From Nemophila menziesii (taxonomy: Eukaryota > Streptophyta > Magnoliopsida > Boraginales > Hydrophyllaceae), in the NCBI GenBank assembly GCA_029959085.1, contig JARWIR010000005.1:37503350-37567349 (forward strand): a stretch of 64,000 nucleotides of DNA, written 5' to 3'. Positions 22,145 to 34,520 of this stretch are shown here, one piece after another. The position numbers and the translations under genes are program-made. The stretch's first letter is position 1. Every line of letters begins with the position of its first letter. The notes below the pieces were generated by a model. The model ran no database searches, was not told where the DNA came from, and saw only the letters and a program-made list of their open reading frames with translations.

Positions 22145-23390
22145 GAGTAAATAACACTTTTGTTCCCTGGGTTTATACGCGATTGACAGGTTGCCCCTTA
22201 AGTCTTAAAATGCGCCTCGTTGCTCCCTATAAGTTATTTTTGTGACCCGTTACCCCTTGAGTGCGTTTTCCGTCCATTTTCTCTGTTAAATCCGACGTGG
22301 CAATTCCATGTCATATTTTTTCTTTTTCTTTTTAATCATAATACTAATTAATTATTTAATTAACTTAACCTCTCTTTTTAAAAGGGTAAAATAGATTTTT
22401 TATAATAATTTTAATATTATTAATAAAAACAATAAAATAATAAAACCATCCCCCCACCCCCTCCCCCACCCCCACCCCACCCCCCACCCCCACCCCCACC
22501 CCTCCGAGACACCCCTACCCCCTTCTTCTTCTTCCCCATGCTTCGTCTTCTTCCATTCGACCTGGTTCTTAAAAAAAAAAAATCAAAGAACTCTTCTTGG
22601 AACAATGACAACGACCACTGGAGCTTCCACATTTGATATTATTACCAAATCTTGGTTTTGATTCCATCAATAATCGTTGGCATTGAAATTTGTTCGCCTG
22701 AGATGTACCTGCTCCAAAATCTGCTAAGTTTGCATAACTGATTTCGTTCAAATATTGCATAAACAATAATATATATTCATAGCAATTGTGAAAATTGGGT
22801 GTATAGAAGAAGTTAACATAGTTTATTCATCTCATGCCCATGAGTGTGGCTAAGAAAAGTTTACTTTTTTGGAATTTTGAACAAGATCTCTCGAAAGTGA
22901 CTTTGCGTTCATAAGATCTATGATAGTAGATATCACTTCTAATGATTTTGCTTTAATAAGATCATCATCCGTAAAGATTCAAAGATTTTTTTTTTTTTTA
23001 GAAGAACCAGGTAGGGTAGAGAAGATGAACGGGGAAGAAGAAGATGGGGAAGAGAGGGGGGAGGGGGTAGGGGGGTCTCGGTGGGGGGGGTGGGGGTGGG
23101 GGGTGGTAGGGGTTTTTATTTTTATTTTTATTTAATAATATTAAAAGTATTGTTAAATTTCTACTTTACCCTTATTTTAAGTTAATTAAACATATAATTA
23201 GTATCTGGATTAAAAAAAAATATGACATAGAATTGCCACGTCATATTTAACGGAGAAAATGGACGGAAAACGCACTCAGGGGGTAACGGGTCACAAAAGT
23301 AAATCTTAGGGGGCAACGAGGCGCATTTTAGGACTTAGGGGCAACCTGTCAATCGGGTATAAACTCAGAGGGCAAAAGTGTCATTTACTC
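22145..23390. mobile_element. Mutator-like inverted-repeat element with 9-bp target duplication
   Basis: It starts GAGTAAATAACACTTTTG and ends CAAAAGTGTCATTTACTC. The arms, about 200 bases each and similar by eye, read inward through the Ile/Val-poor block GGTTGCCCCTTAAGTC and its complement. CGATTTCTG at 22136-22144 and at 23391-23399 is a perfect 9-bp duplication, the size Mutator-like elements make. Inner arms carry a C-rich run at 22446-22505 and a G-rich run at 23050-23110, so inverted symmetry extends nearly to the centre. No transposase is encoded; it is non-autonomous. Confidence 0.9.
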
Positions 23391-23399
23391 CGATTTCTG

Positions 23400-24891
23400 C
23401 ATTGCATATAGTACATCTTGACTGCGATGAATTAAACACGGGACACTTATTATTCTTGATTATTATTCATTATATAAAGCTAATATCATGCTTCTAAAAG
23501 CCACTCTCGATTTAGTTGTATTTGTTTGCACATACAATTGATTAAATCTTCTAAAACGTATAAAGAATAGGCATCTTCTGATATAAGCGTTTGGAACAAA
23601 AAAAAGGCATCTTCTGATAAAAATGTGTTTGTTGAAAATTCATACTTGCACCAGACAGATTTATTCACAAGTTATGTCCCTATATTGTAGGTCATTTCCG
23701 GGTGGATTGTAGGTCATTGCATTGGCAAAAGTAAGGCGCACATCAGCTAGAAATATAAGTGCATTCGAGTACTCGTTACGAGAAAGCTTGGTCTTAATTG
23801 TACTTAAATCCATTTGGGTGTTTAATTACAGTGAGATAATCCAGGATCTTTAATTTCACTACATCAACATGGTTCATTAAACACCTAACCATACCAATGT
23901 GACATCAAACGTTTCAATGAACTTTCACATTGTTTCAACAAAGCTGTATCTGTAAGGCTCACCGGAGGCTTCTTACGCGACTGAAACCTCCCAATCCCCA
24001 AATCTCCTTACATCACCTACTGGAACACCCTTTTGCAGACAAAAAAATCAAACAAAAATTACCAAGGACAACTTTTTGGACTAAATTCATTGCCTTTTAA
24101 TGGAAAACTAAATTAGTTGAAGTGTTGCTTCTAATTCCGAATTGTAATATTTAAGCCCACCTTTATTGTTGCTTCTAGATTCGCCACTGAACATTCCTTT
24201 ATATTGAACATAGCAAACATGATAATTTGAAGCAAAATTGTATAGAACCTGTGAGTCATCTTCGAGTAATTCTGAACTTTTGCAGATCTCTAGAATGTAT
24301 TCTCCATGTATGTTTATTCCACGAATTCTCAAAGCAATGATTTTACTATGTCAAATTCCTATGCGTAGTATATAATCTCCTTGAACAAACTCTACAATAG
24401 GATGCTTAAGTATAACAATTACCAGTTCTGTTACCTAGTTTCTAAAGGATCCACCACTATTAGAAGCCTTGTTTTCTATGAAATCTGTTGCCATTTCCTA
24501 TTATCTAAATGTCTTTAGCTTTTCTAATATGTATTTCTAAAGCTCTCTCATGGGGGTTAACGAGAGTTTGCATGATCAGTACTGAAAATTGAAGAATAAT
24601 CAATACTTGTTGTCTAATTCGTGATACACCAATAATATTTATAGGAAAAAAGCAATAATAAAAGTTTAATATATTAACAAAACAAAGATAACCACAAAGG
24701 ATGGAACCACGTTAATTAAGCATGCTTTTCCATTCATTTACAAGCTATTTCAGAATGTAGATAAAGATCAAGTAAAATCTTTATACAATTTCTTGCTTCC
24801 ACAATAAATCTTGGGAATTGATAGATGCATATATAAAAAGTTTAAGTACTTTTGAAAACGAGACATAATATATTGTTCAGCAATGATATTA
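23400..24891. other. Intergenic sequence with possible minus-strand exon relics
   Basis: Minus-strand frames at 23486-23668 (ends CKQIQLNREWLLEA) and 24108-24332 (contains YHVCYVQYKGMFSGESRSNN) look mildly coding but match nothing I recognise. They could be upstream exons of the host gene broken at 16478-21959. The rest is AT-rich. The CML 3' UTR occupies the part next to 24891, and no canonical AATAAA was found close to the stop. Confidence 0.3.
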
Positions 24892-25467
24892 TCAAGTTTT
24901 TGCTTCGGTACCATCGAAACGTGAACCCATCATCATCATGGTCTTGAATTCATCAAAACAGATCATGCCATCACCATCACTATCAACACCTGTAATCATT
25001 TTCTTGCATTCTGCTAAAGAACATTCTTCACCAACATTCTTCATCACGTTCTGCAACTCTTCTGCAGATATTAATCCATTATGGTCAGCGTCAAAGACGG
25101 AAAAGGCATCTTTCAGGCTTTCCAAGACCTCATCTGAGTCCATGTCTTTGGTGTTCAACTCTATGAATTCTTGAAGGTCAATGAAACCATCTCCATCAGC
25201 GTCCACCTCTTTGATCATTTGATGCAGTTCTTCTTCTCCGAGTGGGTCACCAAGGCTACCCATTATTGCACCCAATTCGGACCATGAGATCTTTCCATCA
25301 CCATTCGCATCAAATTTTTTGAAGACGTGTTCCAGCTCCTCCTCGATCCGTGGACGTGAATTCAAAGATGATGAACGTGAACCAATGAGGGTTTGGTCTT
25401 CTGGTGAAATAGTTTTGGTGATTGCATGACGCTTTTTCTTACGGCTGAAAAAAGATTTTAATCCCAT
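24892..25467 (-). CDS. Calmodulin-like EF-hand calcium sensor (CML)
   Basis: An intronless 191-codon gene. Four EF-hand loops are complete: residues 53-64 (DANGDGKISWSE), 89-100 (DADGDGFIDLQE), 126-137 (DADHNGLISAEE) and 162-173 (DSDGDGMICFDE). Each has acidic or Asn ligands at positions 1, 3 and 5 and Glu at 12, so all should bind calcium. The fourth loop has Cys at position 9. About 45 N-terminal residues precede the first hand and start with a basic stretch (SRKKKRH). This extension and the lack of introns separate it from true calmodulin and fit plant CMLs, nearest in feel to the CML25/26 and Ole e 8-like group (from memory). It should act in cytosol or nucleus by exposing a target-binding surface when calcium rises. 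Start: first Met of the frame, with no upstream ATG in frame. Confidence 0.93.
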   Translation of the reverse strand: MGLKSFFSRKKKRHAITKTISPEDQTLIGSRSSSLNSRPRIEEELEHVFKKFDANGDGKISWSELGAIMGSLGDPLGEEELHQMIKEVDADGDGFIDLQEFIELNTKDMDSDEVLESLKDAFSVFDADHNGLISAEELQNVMKNVGEECSLAECKKMITGVDSDGDGMICFDEFKTMMMMGSRFDGTEAKT

Positions 25468-25799
25468 GATCGGTTATGGCTTGGAAAAAAGCTTAAAATG
25501 TTTATTACTCAAGGGATTATGAAAGGAGAGAAATATTTTTTTGAGAATAGGGGATTATGAAACCAGAGAGATAATTTTTATACTCAAATTTATGTTGGTT
25601 TTTGTCTTCCATCTTCCTTCCAAATTGAGATGAATTATCCTAAATCTACTATAATTAGGAAATTTTGACACCACGACAGTCTTCAAGCAAAGGATATCCG
25701 TGTATTCAGGTAAAAATATGAAATAACCAAATACTACTAAAATCATGACGACACCAAAATTAATGGTTAAAATCAACTTATTTGTTTTTAGTGGTATTC
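25468..25799 (-). promoter_or_regulatory. Upstream region of the CML gene
   Basis: About 330 AT-rich bases before the CML start. No unambiguous TATA box stands out and no other gene is present. The short minus-strand frame at 25555-25776 has no domain. Confidence 0.3.
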
Positions 25800-27500
25800 T
25801 GTATATTCTTATTTTAATGTGATCTTAACTATATTGTTTTTTATATAATATATAGTCATAAATTTGTACGACTAAAAGGAATCAACTAATTATCATGAGT
25901 TTGATTGTGATTTATGTTTATTTAAAAAAAAAAAATACTACAATAAATACAAAAAGATACCAATATATACCATAACTAGAATATTAAAATTATAACAGTA
26001 TGATCCATTACTTTTTCTTCCTTAGAAAAATTTGGATGAAATTACATTTTAACAATTGTACCTATAATTTAGAATCACGCTCATCACGTTGTATTTACAT
26101 GAAATAAAAGAGAATTCCTTTCACGTTGTATTTACATGAAAAAAAAAAAAAAAACCTTTAATAGATACGTTTAACAACATTTAAATATTAGAAAAAAATC
26201 ACATATGATCGTTCAAAACTAGTATGGTGTAATTAAATCAACAGATTCTTACTGCATACATGTTTAAATTTTAAATCATCTCTCGAAAAAATGATCTGTC
26301 ATTAGTTATTTGATATATGTAAAGAATCTAATTACTTATTAAATTACTATAAAAATACAAGTATGTTCATGACATATATTTTCGTATTTTTGTTTTGATT
26401 TTGTCATTAATACTATATATGATATTATGAGTTAAATTATGTTTGTGTTTGAATTGATAATCATGCTTATAGTATTTTTATTTTTCATGTATTGTAATTT
26501 TTAAAAGGTTTGAATTTTTTGTATGAAATTCATTTAAATATGCGTCAGGTTCATGCACTATACTTTAATGTCTTTACTATATTATTTAATTTTTATATAA
26601 TATAGGTAATTAATTTGTATAAAAAAAAAAAAGAATCAACACTACAATGAATATAAGAAGATACCTATTAAAGTATAAATAAACTATAACTAGAATATTA
26701 AAATTACTATAATATGGTCTATCACCTTTTTCTCTTTAAAAAGATTTGTCTGAAACTACATTTTAACAAGTATATTCTTAATTCATAATCACCCTCAACC
26801 TATGTATAGTTCATGCACTATACTTTAATGTCTTTACTATATTATTTATTTTTATATATAATATAGTAATTAATTTGTATAAAAAAAAAGAATCAACTAA
26901 TTGTCGTAAATGGGTGATTTTGATTTATGTTTAAAATTATACTACAATGAATATAAAAAGATACCTATTAAAGTATAAATAAACCATAACTAGAATATTA
27001 AAATTACTATAATATGGTCTATCACCTTTTTCTCTTTAAAAAGATTTGTCTGAAACTACATTTTAGCAAGTATACTCTTAATTCATAATCACCCTCGACC
27101 TATGTATCTACAAATAATAAAAGAAAATTTCTTAATAGATATATTTAACTGTTGAAAAAAAATAATAGATATATTTAACAATATTCGAATATTAGGAAAA
27201 TCACGTGTGATCCTACCAAATAATTATGGTGTGGTTAAATCAACGAATTCTCACTCCATTTTTGAATTTTAAATCATTTCTCAAAAAAATTACCTATTCA
27301 ATCATTAGTCATTTGATATTACAAAGAATTCAATTACTACGAAAATACAAGTATGTTTATGGCATATATTTTTGTTTTAATATTGTTATTGATTTTTATA
27401 CCTGATATTACGAGTTACATTTTTTTGTGTTTGAATCGATTATCATGCTTGTAATGATCTCGTTTTCATGTGTTACATTTTCTAATAGGTTTGAATAGAA
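25800..27500. repeat. Local tandem duplication, AT-rich
   Basis: A block starting TATATTGTTTTTTATATAATATA at about 25830 is repeated from about 26575 and again from about 26825. Each copy contains CATAACTAGAATATTAAAATT and an AAACTACATTTTAACAA segment. The 26575 and 26825 copies are near identical over about 260 bases. A following block (AAATATTAG..ATCACATATGATC..TTTGAATTGATAATCATGCTT at 26180-26510) recurs at 27190-27500. So an approximately 0.75-0.9-kb unit was duplicated and its first half later tripled. No coding potential. Confidence 0.85.
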
Positions 27501-27820
27501 TATCATGCTCAGAAATCTCTGATTTTTGTATGAATACATTTATACATGGTTAAGTTCATTGACATACACTTTCACACGTTGTCATTTCTCTTTCGGTGCT
27601 TTCCTTGTAGGTTTTAACTCATGTCACCCATTGTTGTTCCTGGATGCAAATTTTTTAAAGTTTAGTACAGAGACCAGTGGTTGGTTGCCATTGCCAAGGA
27701 TGCTAACCAAGGTTGTCCATGTTTTTTTGTTATATATGACGTATATTGTTTGTCGTGTGTGCAGGTTATTTGGGCAAGTATGCTCATTATAGAGATAACC
27801 CACTTACATATAGAGGCATA

Positions 27821-28620
27821 CCTCAACCTGGCTATCGGATCCGGTTCTCCGGTCCACCGGACTAAACCGGAGCTAAGACTCGGTCCAGAATCGCTCTGAA
27901 CCTCTTTTTATCTTATAGGTTCGGTTATTAAAAAACAAAGGTTTGGACCGGACCGAACCGGTCCAAACCGTTAAGGATTTAGTATTTTTTATACTTCAGA
28001 TCTGCAGCTTCTAAAACTAATTACCTTTTTCCAAGACCTCGGTTTCTTCGTTATAAACCAAACCCTAGAATCGAGCTTCAACAAAACAAAGAAAATGGGA
28101 TTGATTTTGGGGAATATGAAGATTATCATGTGTGAAATATCTTCAAACCTTGTGGATGATTCTGAGAATACTGAAGAGGATTCTATACAAGAATCTGATG
28201 TAGCTTTCTCAGCTGAATGGCGGATGAATCTGAAGAGGGGTCAAAGACTGATGAGCGTTTGGAGAGAGAAATCGAGATGGTACCTGTTAATACAAAAATG
28301 GTGAATGAAGTATTCGAAGAAATGCCAAGGAGAAAGTCTTCCATTGTGAGATGGAAATCTATATCTATGCTTACGGTAATCTATTTCTATGCTTATGGTA
28401 ATTCTTAAAAAAATACAGTTTGGAACTGTTAGGAACCAGACCAGACCCGATACCAGACCCGGTGGAACTGGTTCCCTTTAACGGTTCGGATCTCCCCTTT
28501 GTGCAACCGAGAACCGGACCCGACCGGACCGATAATGGTGGCAACCGTAAGCCGGACTGGACTGATAAGGCCCAGGTCTGGTAAGAACCGGTCCGGAACG
28601 GACCGTTAGCCAGGTTGAGG
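27821..28620. mobile_element. Inverted-repeat element with CCGGTCC-rich ends
   Basis: The left end CCTCAACCTGGCTATCGG and right end CCGTTAGCCAGGTTGAGG are inverted copies. Both arms are crowded with ACCGGACCGG-like motifs for about 150-190 bases. The centre (28095-28304) has a short plus-strand frame, MGLILGNMKIIMCEISSNLV, without a recognisable domain. I could not find a clean target duplication, so the superfamily is open (hAT-like is one possibility). Confidence 0.6.
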
Positions 28621-29339
28621 CGTACCACTGCTTTATGGAAATTACTTGTTTGTTTTGTGGAGATATAACATTGTATTTCTGAAAAAACCCATTGTTTTGT
28701 TGAGATATCCCATTGTTACCAACCTATTATTTATCGATGATAACCTACTAATTTAGCCTTTGTTCTTTTGTTTCACTTTGTAACTTTGTGTGCATTTTAC
28801 AATCTGAATATGTATTCTGCAAGTCTATTTCCGTTGATTCTTCCATTGTGAGGTCCAAAGATACCGATGACTGGACCTATTTTTTGAAGTTTTTGTCCCC
28901 TTATATCTAGGCGTGTAAAGTGACATTTGTCTTTGATCATCACGGTGGTATTGTCAATGCACTTGCTTCCTATTCCCTGATGCTCATAATTATTTTTTCC
29001 AACACCATCTTAAAGAAAACGTGAAGACTAAAGTCAAGAATTCCAAGTCATAAAGTGAGATTATGTTGTATTTGCTCAACATTATGGCATTTTCTACTAT
29101 TGTTGAAATATTTGACCATTTTGTTGAGTTACTTGTTGCCATAAGTACCCAAAGAGCTATTAGGTTTCTCAAAAATATTTTCAAGGAGAAGATTGTTAAA
29201 GATGTTAACGAGAGGCGCAAGGTGACCTAGAGCATAGATAATATTGCTAAGTTCCCACCAACTAATCCTATACACGCAATTCAACTTAAACTTGATGGGA
29301 AATTCATGGGGCACTAAAAAAATCTCTTGGAAATATGGG
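28621..29339. other. Non-coding, no feature seen
   Basis: AT-rich sequence with only short unrelated frames. The part after about 29160 may already be the eroded ORF1 of the LINE that follows, but no motif proves it. Confidence 0.3.
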
Positions 29340-31630
29340 ATGAGGTCTGAAAGGAAAAAAAGAACAGAGTTGGCAAGGGAGTCGTCATTGGAAACAGTCA
29401 GGACGTTGATTTAGGTGGGTACTATTACACCAAAAGCGCGAGGGGGAAGAGTTTAATTGAGAGCATGGATCAAAGGTTCGGAGACGTTGGAGATGAAGAG
29501 CAGATAATGTGGGGGAAAATGAACTATTGAGCAATGAAATTCGTGAAAGCTCACGTAGGCTTGAGGTGTTTTACAAAAGTTACTAGTGAGGATGGCCCTG
29601 AGGTTAGTCCTTTGAACAGATTTAAGGCGTTAAATGAGAGTACTTTGAACATCGTTGATGGAGAACCCAACAAGAACAAACGTGATGGTGAATCCTCTTC
29701 TAATCTTGAGGGATTAACCGAGAAACAAAAAGTACTCAAGAGACGTCGGGATATCATGTTAAAGTCTGTGAAGGAGGAAGGTTGAACAAAAATAGTGTTA
29801 AATGAGGAAGTTTTAGGAAGTTGTGTGTGGTTGTTGATAAAAAGTTGTTGGAACAAGAAGTGAGTTCTGAGAATACAGTTGATCAGGTGAATAAATAAGA
29901 GGAAGGAGTTGGTGATGAGACTAAGGAGGAAGAGAATGAGGTTAAAATAATGGATGGTGATTTCGACTCTCAAGAAAAGCCGAAAGAAGAGTATGTGGGT
30001 TTGAGATTGAAAAAGTTGGTAATGGAGATGGTGTGGACAAGTTTGGGGAAGAGAGTGACATGATTTTTGAGGTTGGTAGCAAAGGTGGTAACATTAAGGA
30101 TTTTGAGATAAGTACTGAGGGCAGCGACCATTCCCTTAAACTGGTCGAGAAACCAAAATGAGTGGGTTTTTTGGAATTGTCAAGGCATCAGAGCCCTCTT
30201 GAAAATTTCAACCATCATAGGGATATTGGCTCGTTTTAGACCTATAGTTGCGATCTTTTGCGAGACTATGCTAAGAGAAGTCGACTCGCTGGATAATATC
30301 TGATATTTTGAATTTCTAATACCTTTGTTTTGGATCCTATAGGAACCTCCTTTCACTCAGTGGATTTCCTTGTTTTGTGGCAGACTTATTTAAGTGTTTA
30401 TGTATCCTTTTGTTGTCAGGCCTATGTTACCCTTCATATTAATGAATTGTCCTTCCTATTATCTTATTTGCATCCATGCGCCTAATAATTTTGATGCCAG
30501 GAAAAAAGTATTGGAAGATACTATACAATGGAATAGAGATATAAATGAACCATAGCTCATCATGGGAGATTTTAAGGATATACTTAACATTAATGAAAAA
30601 TATAGTTCGAACCCGGCTAATATAAAACATTTAAATGAGTTCAAAAATTTCATTATGAATAATTCTCTAATTGAAATACAATCGAAATGGTGTTTTTATA
30701 CCTGGAATAATAGAAGAATAGGAGACTATCTAGTCAAAACGAAAATTGGTAGGGCTTTTGCTAACTATGAGTGGATCAGTGGATGAATAAGTTCCAAAAA
30801 GCTCAGGTTTTTTTCCTCTGGCTATCGGCTCTGATCATTCACCCCTTATTATTTATCTTGATTATATATGAGATATGGTACTAAACAATTTTAATTCAAA
30901 TCCTTTTGGCTTGATAACAATGGTTGCAGGGAAGTAGTCAACGAATCTTGGGGTGCATAAGGTCTTTTCCCTACTCTCCCAAGTTTTAACATTAAATTAA
31001 GATAGAGCAGAACCTGAAATTGAAAAGTTTTATTGAAGGTAGAGATTATATAACAAAATATGGTATTTTTCAAAACGACAATGGTTAAAACATTAATATA
31101 TGGGAGGAGAGATGGATTAATACTGATTGAAAATTAAAAAATCCTCATAATTTGAATATTACTAAAATAAACCAACTTTGGAAACAAGATAAGACTAAAT
31201 GGGATATGGAAATTCTTGATAATATTTTTCCAAAACATACTGTTCAGAGTATATCCAGTTTAAATATATTCTTAAATATATATATCAAGAAGATAAATCT
31301 TTATGACCTTATGCTACTACCAGAAAATACTCAACAAAAACAAGTTATAAAGTTCAGTTGAAGAGCATACATCAACCAAAATCTGCTATTAGTAATAAAT
31401 AATTGAATACAAAATTGTGAAAAACAATCTGGGGATCTAATACACTTACATAGATTAGAATTTATTCAGAAAGCATGTAATGATGCTATCCCTACTAAAC
31501 ATAATTTGTATAAAAGAAAGTGGGTTGATTACTTTAAATGTATTCGGTGCATTAACAACAGAACATCCCTTTTGGATTGCAAGATTTCTAAGGAGATTTG
31601 GGTTCCTCTCTCCAAAATAAAAATGATATC
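29340..31630 (+). mobile_element. LINE relic with ORF1 tail, endonuclease and zinc-finger end, RT missing
   Basis: 29534-29785 encodes an ORF1 C-terminus (SPLNRFKALNESTLNIVDGE, then a basic end). From 30160 the endonuclease starts (WVFWNCQGIRALLK), continues with MGDFKDILNINEK at 30562 and reaches AIGSDHSPLIIY near 30825. Then, with no room for RT, 31150-31330 gives WDMEILDNIFPKH and 31470-31610 the zf-RVT-like KACNDAIPTKHNLYKRK with Cys pairs. The whole RT is deleted. Many stops; an old dead copy. Confidence 0.82.
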
Positions 31631-32819
31631 GATAAAATAGAAAAAAATTGATTGAATTTTAAAAGTTTCTGAAACTTGTGTTAAAGGAGGTTGGGATATG
31701 AAAAAAGTGCTTGATTATTTATAACGTTTCGCACCTTGCGACTAGTATTGCGCTCCTAACATTTAAAATATATGAAAGACAAAATGAAAACTGTAAAGAT
31801 TTTTTGATAGATAAAATTATTATTTTTACCAACAAATTAATGACTAAACTACACAGGACAGATTGAAGACAAAGTAATTTCATCTTATCGAGTAATAGTC
31901 TAGTAAATATATAATCAATCAAATGATGAGAAAAACTTTGATTCAAATATTACTTTCCTTTGCGATGTGTTGTTTAACAAAACATACGAGAAGACCGGAA
32001 TTAGAATTATGTAATTTCATTAGAGGAAAAGATACATATAAAGTTATAAAGAATTTGTATTTTGTGAAAATATTCTTGAAGGTGAAAGTTTAGTAGTCCT
32101 AAAAGCAACAGAGAAGTGTAAATTTTTTTCTGAAAACCCAAAACAATTTGCTCAGGTAACGTTAATCTTATTTAAGGTATTAGGCAGGTGTCGGTTTCAA
32201 GTTAGAAAATCCAGCCACAAACCTAAAGTATTAATCAGATGATGATGGAGTTTAGACCAATCATCTTCAAATTTATCTCTAGAAGACTGAAAGGAAAAGA
32301 AAACAAACTTTCTAAAAAAAGTAGACACGATACCAGAAAAAACAAGAGGATCACAACCTCACCTTAGTCAACAAAAACTTCAACAAAATCGAGATTGAAT
32401 ATTATTTTGGATTGCAGTTTTTCACTTTCATAGACACATGTTTTAAACACATATTTTTTGTGTTCATAGATTAGAGGGGGTGTACGTTATAACATTTAGG
32501 TTATCTGAAATTTCCAAAAACCATTATTTTAATTTTTACAATAAAAATTAATAAACTTCTTAAACCTCTAAGTTTTTTGAAATCCTTTCCATTTCTTAAA
32601 TCCCCAAATATAAAATGGGACAATTATTTTAAAAAGCCCCAATAACTTTCAACATCCTCACAAAATCCAGACCCCAACTAAACTAACTGAACCCAAGTAG
32701 AACAAAATAAAAGTCCAAAACACCCCCATTACTTCTTAATCACTGAAAACCCTAAACAAAAAATCAAAATCCTATTAGGTTTTTTTTCCATATAATCACC
32801 GTCTCTTTCTTCTCACCCT
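31631..32819. other. Non-coding, no feature seen
   Basis: AT-rich, with short frames only; no repeat structure or RNA gene recognised. From about 32700 the sequence becomes less AT-rich before the pyrimidine-rich block that follows. Confidence 0.3.
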
Positions 32820-33480
32820 CTCTTCTCAGTGACCAAGAACAAACCCCTATGGTTGTCCACAAAAAACGCCGCCAGCCTCCCTCCACCACCATTGGCTTCA
32901 CCATATAATTTGTGCCACCATCACAGCCCTTACTCTCTCACCTTCACTTCTGCACCATCCATCTTCACCATATCCATCACAAAGCCGCTCTCACCCTCTC
33001 CCGCCACTCTCACCATCTCCACCACCAAAGCAGCAGCGCCTCCACCACCAAACAGCCGCCAGAGCGCTAGAAAACCTCCAGGCTCCACCATCACCGTCTC
33101 CGGCCCAAGAAAACCGCCATGCTCACCTTCGTTTAGATTTGGGCCTCCGTCTAGATTTGCCTGACGCCGCTACTGCAACAATGACCGCTCCACCACCCCT
33201 CTCCTGCCCGACGCCGCTCACTGCACACTAACACCGCTCACCCCGCCTCTTTAGCTCTTCACACGAGAACGCTGCTCACCCCGCCTCTTCAGCTCGTCAC
33301 ACGAGAACACCGCTCACCCCGCCTCTCGTCCACTCTCTGAGCGCCATCTTCGACGCCATATCTTCGCCATCCTGGAGAAGGATACCGTTCTCACTCAGAC
33401 GGGCCTGGAGTAGAAAACCGCCGACCACAAATCTTGGCCCATTCTTTTCAGATCTTGGGTCGTCCACTTTTTTTAGTACC
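32820..33480 (+). other. C-rich island with a Pro/Ser-rich frame
   Basis: The plus strand becomes strongly C-rich (many CCACC, CCGCC, CTCACC) within AT-rich surroundings. A 111-codon frame at 32829-33164 reads as Pro/Ser/Thr-rich low complexity and has no domain. CGCTCACCCCGCCTCTT-type phrases repeat at about 33235, 33275 and 33313. It could be a 5' leader of a lost gene or an internal piece of a repeat. I do not claim a protein. Confidence 0.35.
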
Positions 33481-34390
33481 GCTGAGACTTCCCAACGGTT
33501 TTTATTTTTTATTTTTTTTAATTTCTGTTTAAATTAGTATTTTCCTTTTTATTTTTAATTTCAATATATATTGCAAAACAAATTTCTTTTTGTTTTAGAT
33601 CTCTTTGGAGTGTGCTCTATTTGGAATGTACCAATTCGTTTTTATCATGAAAAAAATCATCGTAAATAGATTTGTATATTTTTTTTTGCGAAAAAAACTT
33701 TGTTTGACGCATACCAATAGTTAGACCTTGATACACAGTTCGGAGTTACTAAATAAGTCCGGACATTAACATTAGACATAAAAACCCATTTAAATCTAGA
33801 AAGATACTATTAAAAACCAATCATGCAATTACAAAAAAATGATAGTATAATAAACCGTAAAAGTAATATAATAACAGTTGGTACGTATCAAGACAATAAA
33901 CAAACATTGATCTATACTAAAAACGTGAAAAATATTGGTCCATACAAAAATCGAATTGGCTAAATCAAATTGGCTAAATAGAGTAAAAATTCTAACTAAA
34001 AAAAATAAAGGATTTTCTCAAAACAATTTTTTTTAGAAATGCTTCTAACTTTCAAAATTTTCAGAATCTGATCTCTTTCATTTTAAAATTTATTTATAAA
34101 ATTTATAATTTATTTTTTTTAACTTATAAAATAAATTATAAGTTTATGTTATTTTATATTAAATAAAAAATAACTAATTATAAAAATTATATTAAAACTT
34201 ATAATACATACAAAATATAAAAATCTTTAGTGTACTTTATATATAAGAAGGGAAAATGACTCAAAAAATCAAAATAACATTATTTTCAACCCAATAACAT
34301 CAATGACAAAATTTCTTCCCAATAAATCATCAGTTGAATTATTTTATACATTATTTGACTATACTATCCCTACTATACATTATTCGTCGC
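33481..34390. other. Very AT-rich, no feature seen
   Basis: Dominated by A/T runs with a palindromic AATTTATAA/TTATAAATT patch around 34090-34150. No coding frame of note. Confidence 0.3.
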
Positions 34391-34393
34391 GTT

Positions 34394-34520
34394 GACGGGA
34401 TTCGCCGGGTAATGGGAATCGTCGGTGACGGGAATCGTCGGGTGACGGGAATCGTCCGTGACGGGAATCGTCCGTTGACGGGAATCGTCCGTTTACGGGA
34501 ATCGTCCGTGACGGGAATAG
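34394..34520. repeat. Minisatellite, GACGGGAATCGTC units
   Basis: About seven or eight copies of a 16-18-base unit with core GACGGGAATCGTC(C/G)G run in tandem, with small length differences between units. It is GC-rich against a strongly AT-rich background. Confidence 0.88.

Noticed and set aside
22420..22632. Minus-strand Gly-rich 70-codon frame
   Set aside because: Produced by the C-rich tract of the Mutator-like element; low complexity, no protein evidence.
24938..25174. Plus-strand 78-codon frame
   Set aside because: Antisense shadow of the calmodulin-like gene.
32829..33164. Pro/Ser-rich 111-codon frame as a gene
   Set aside because: Composition-driven, no domain, no clear splice partner.
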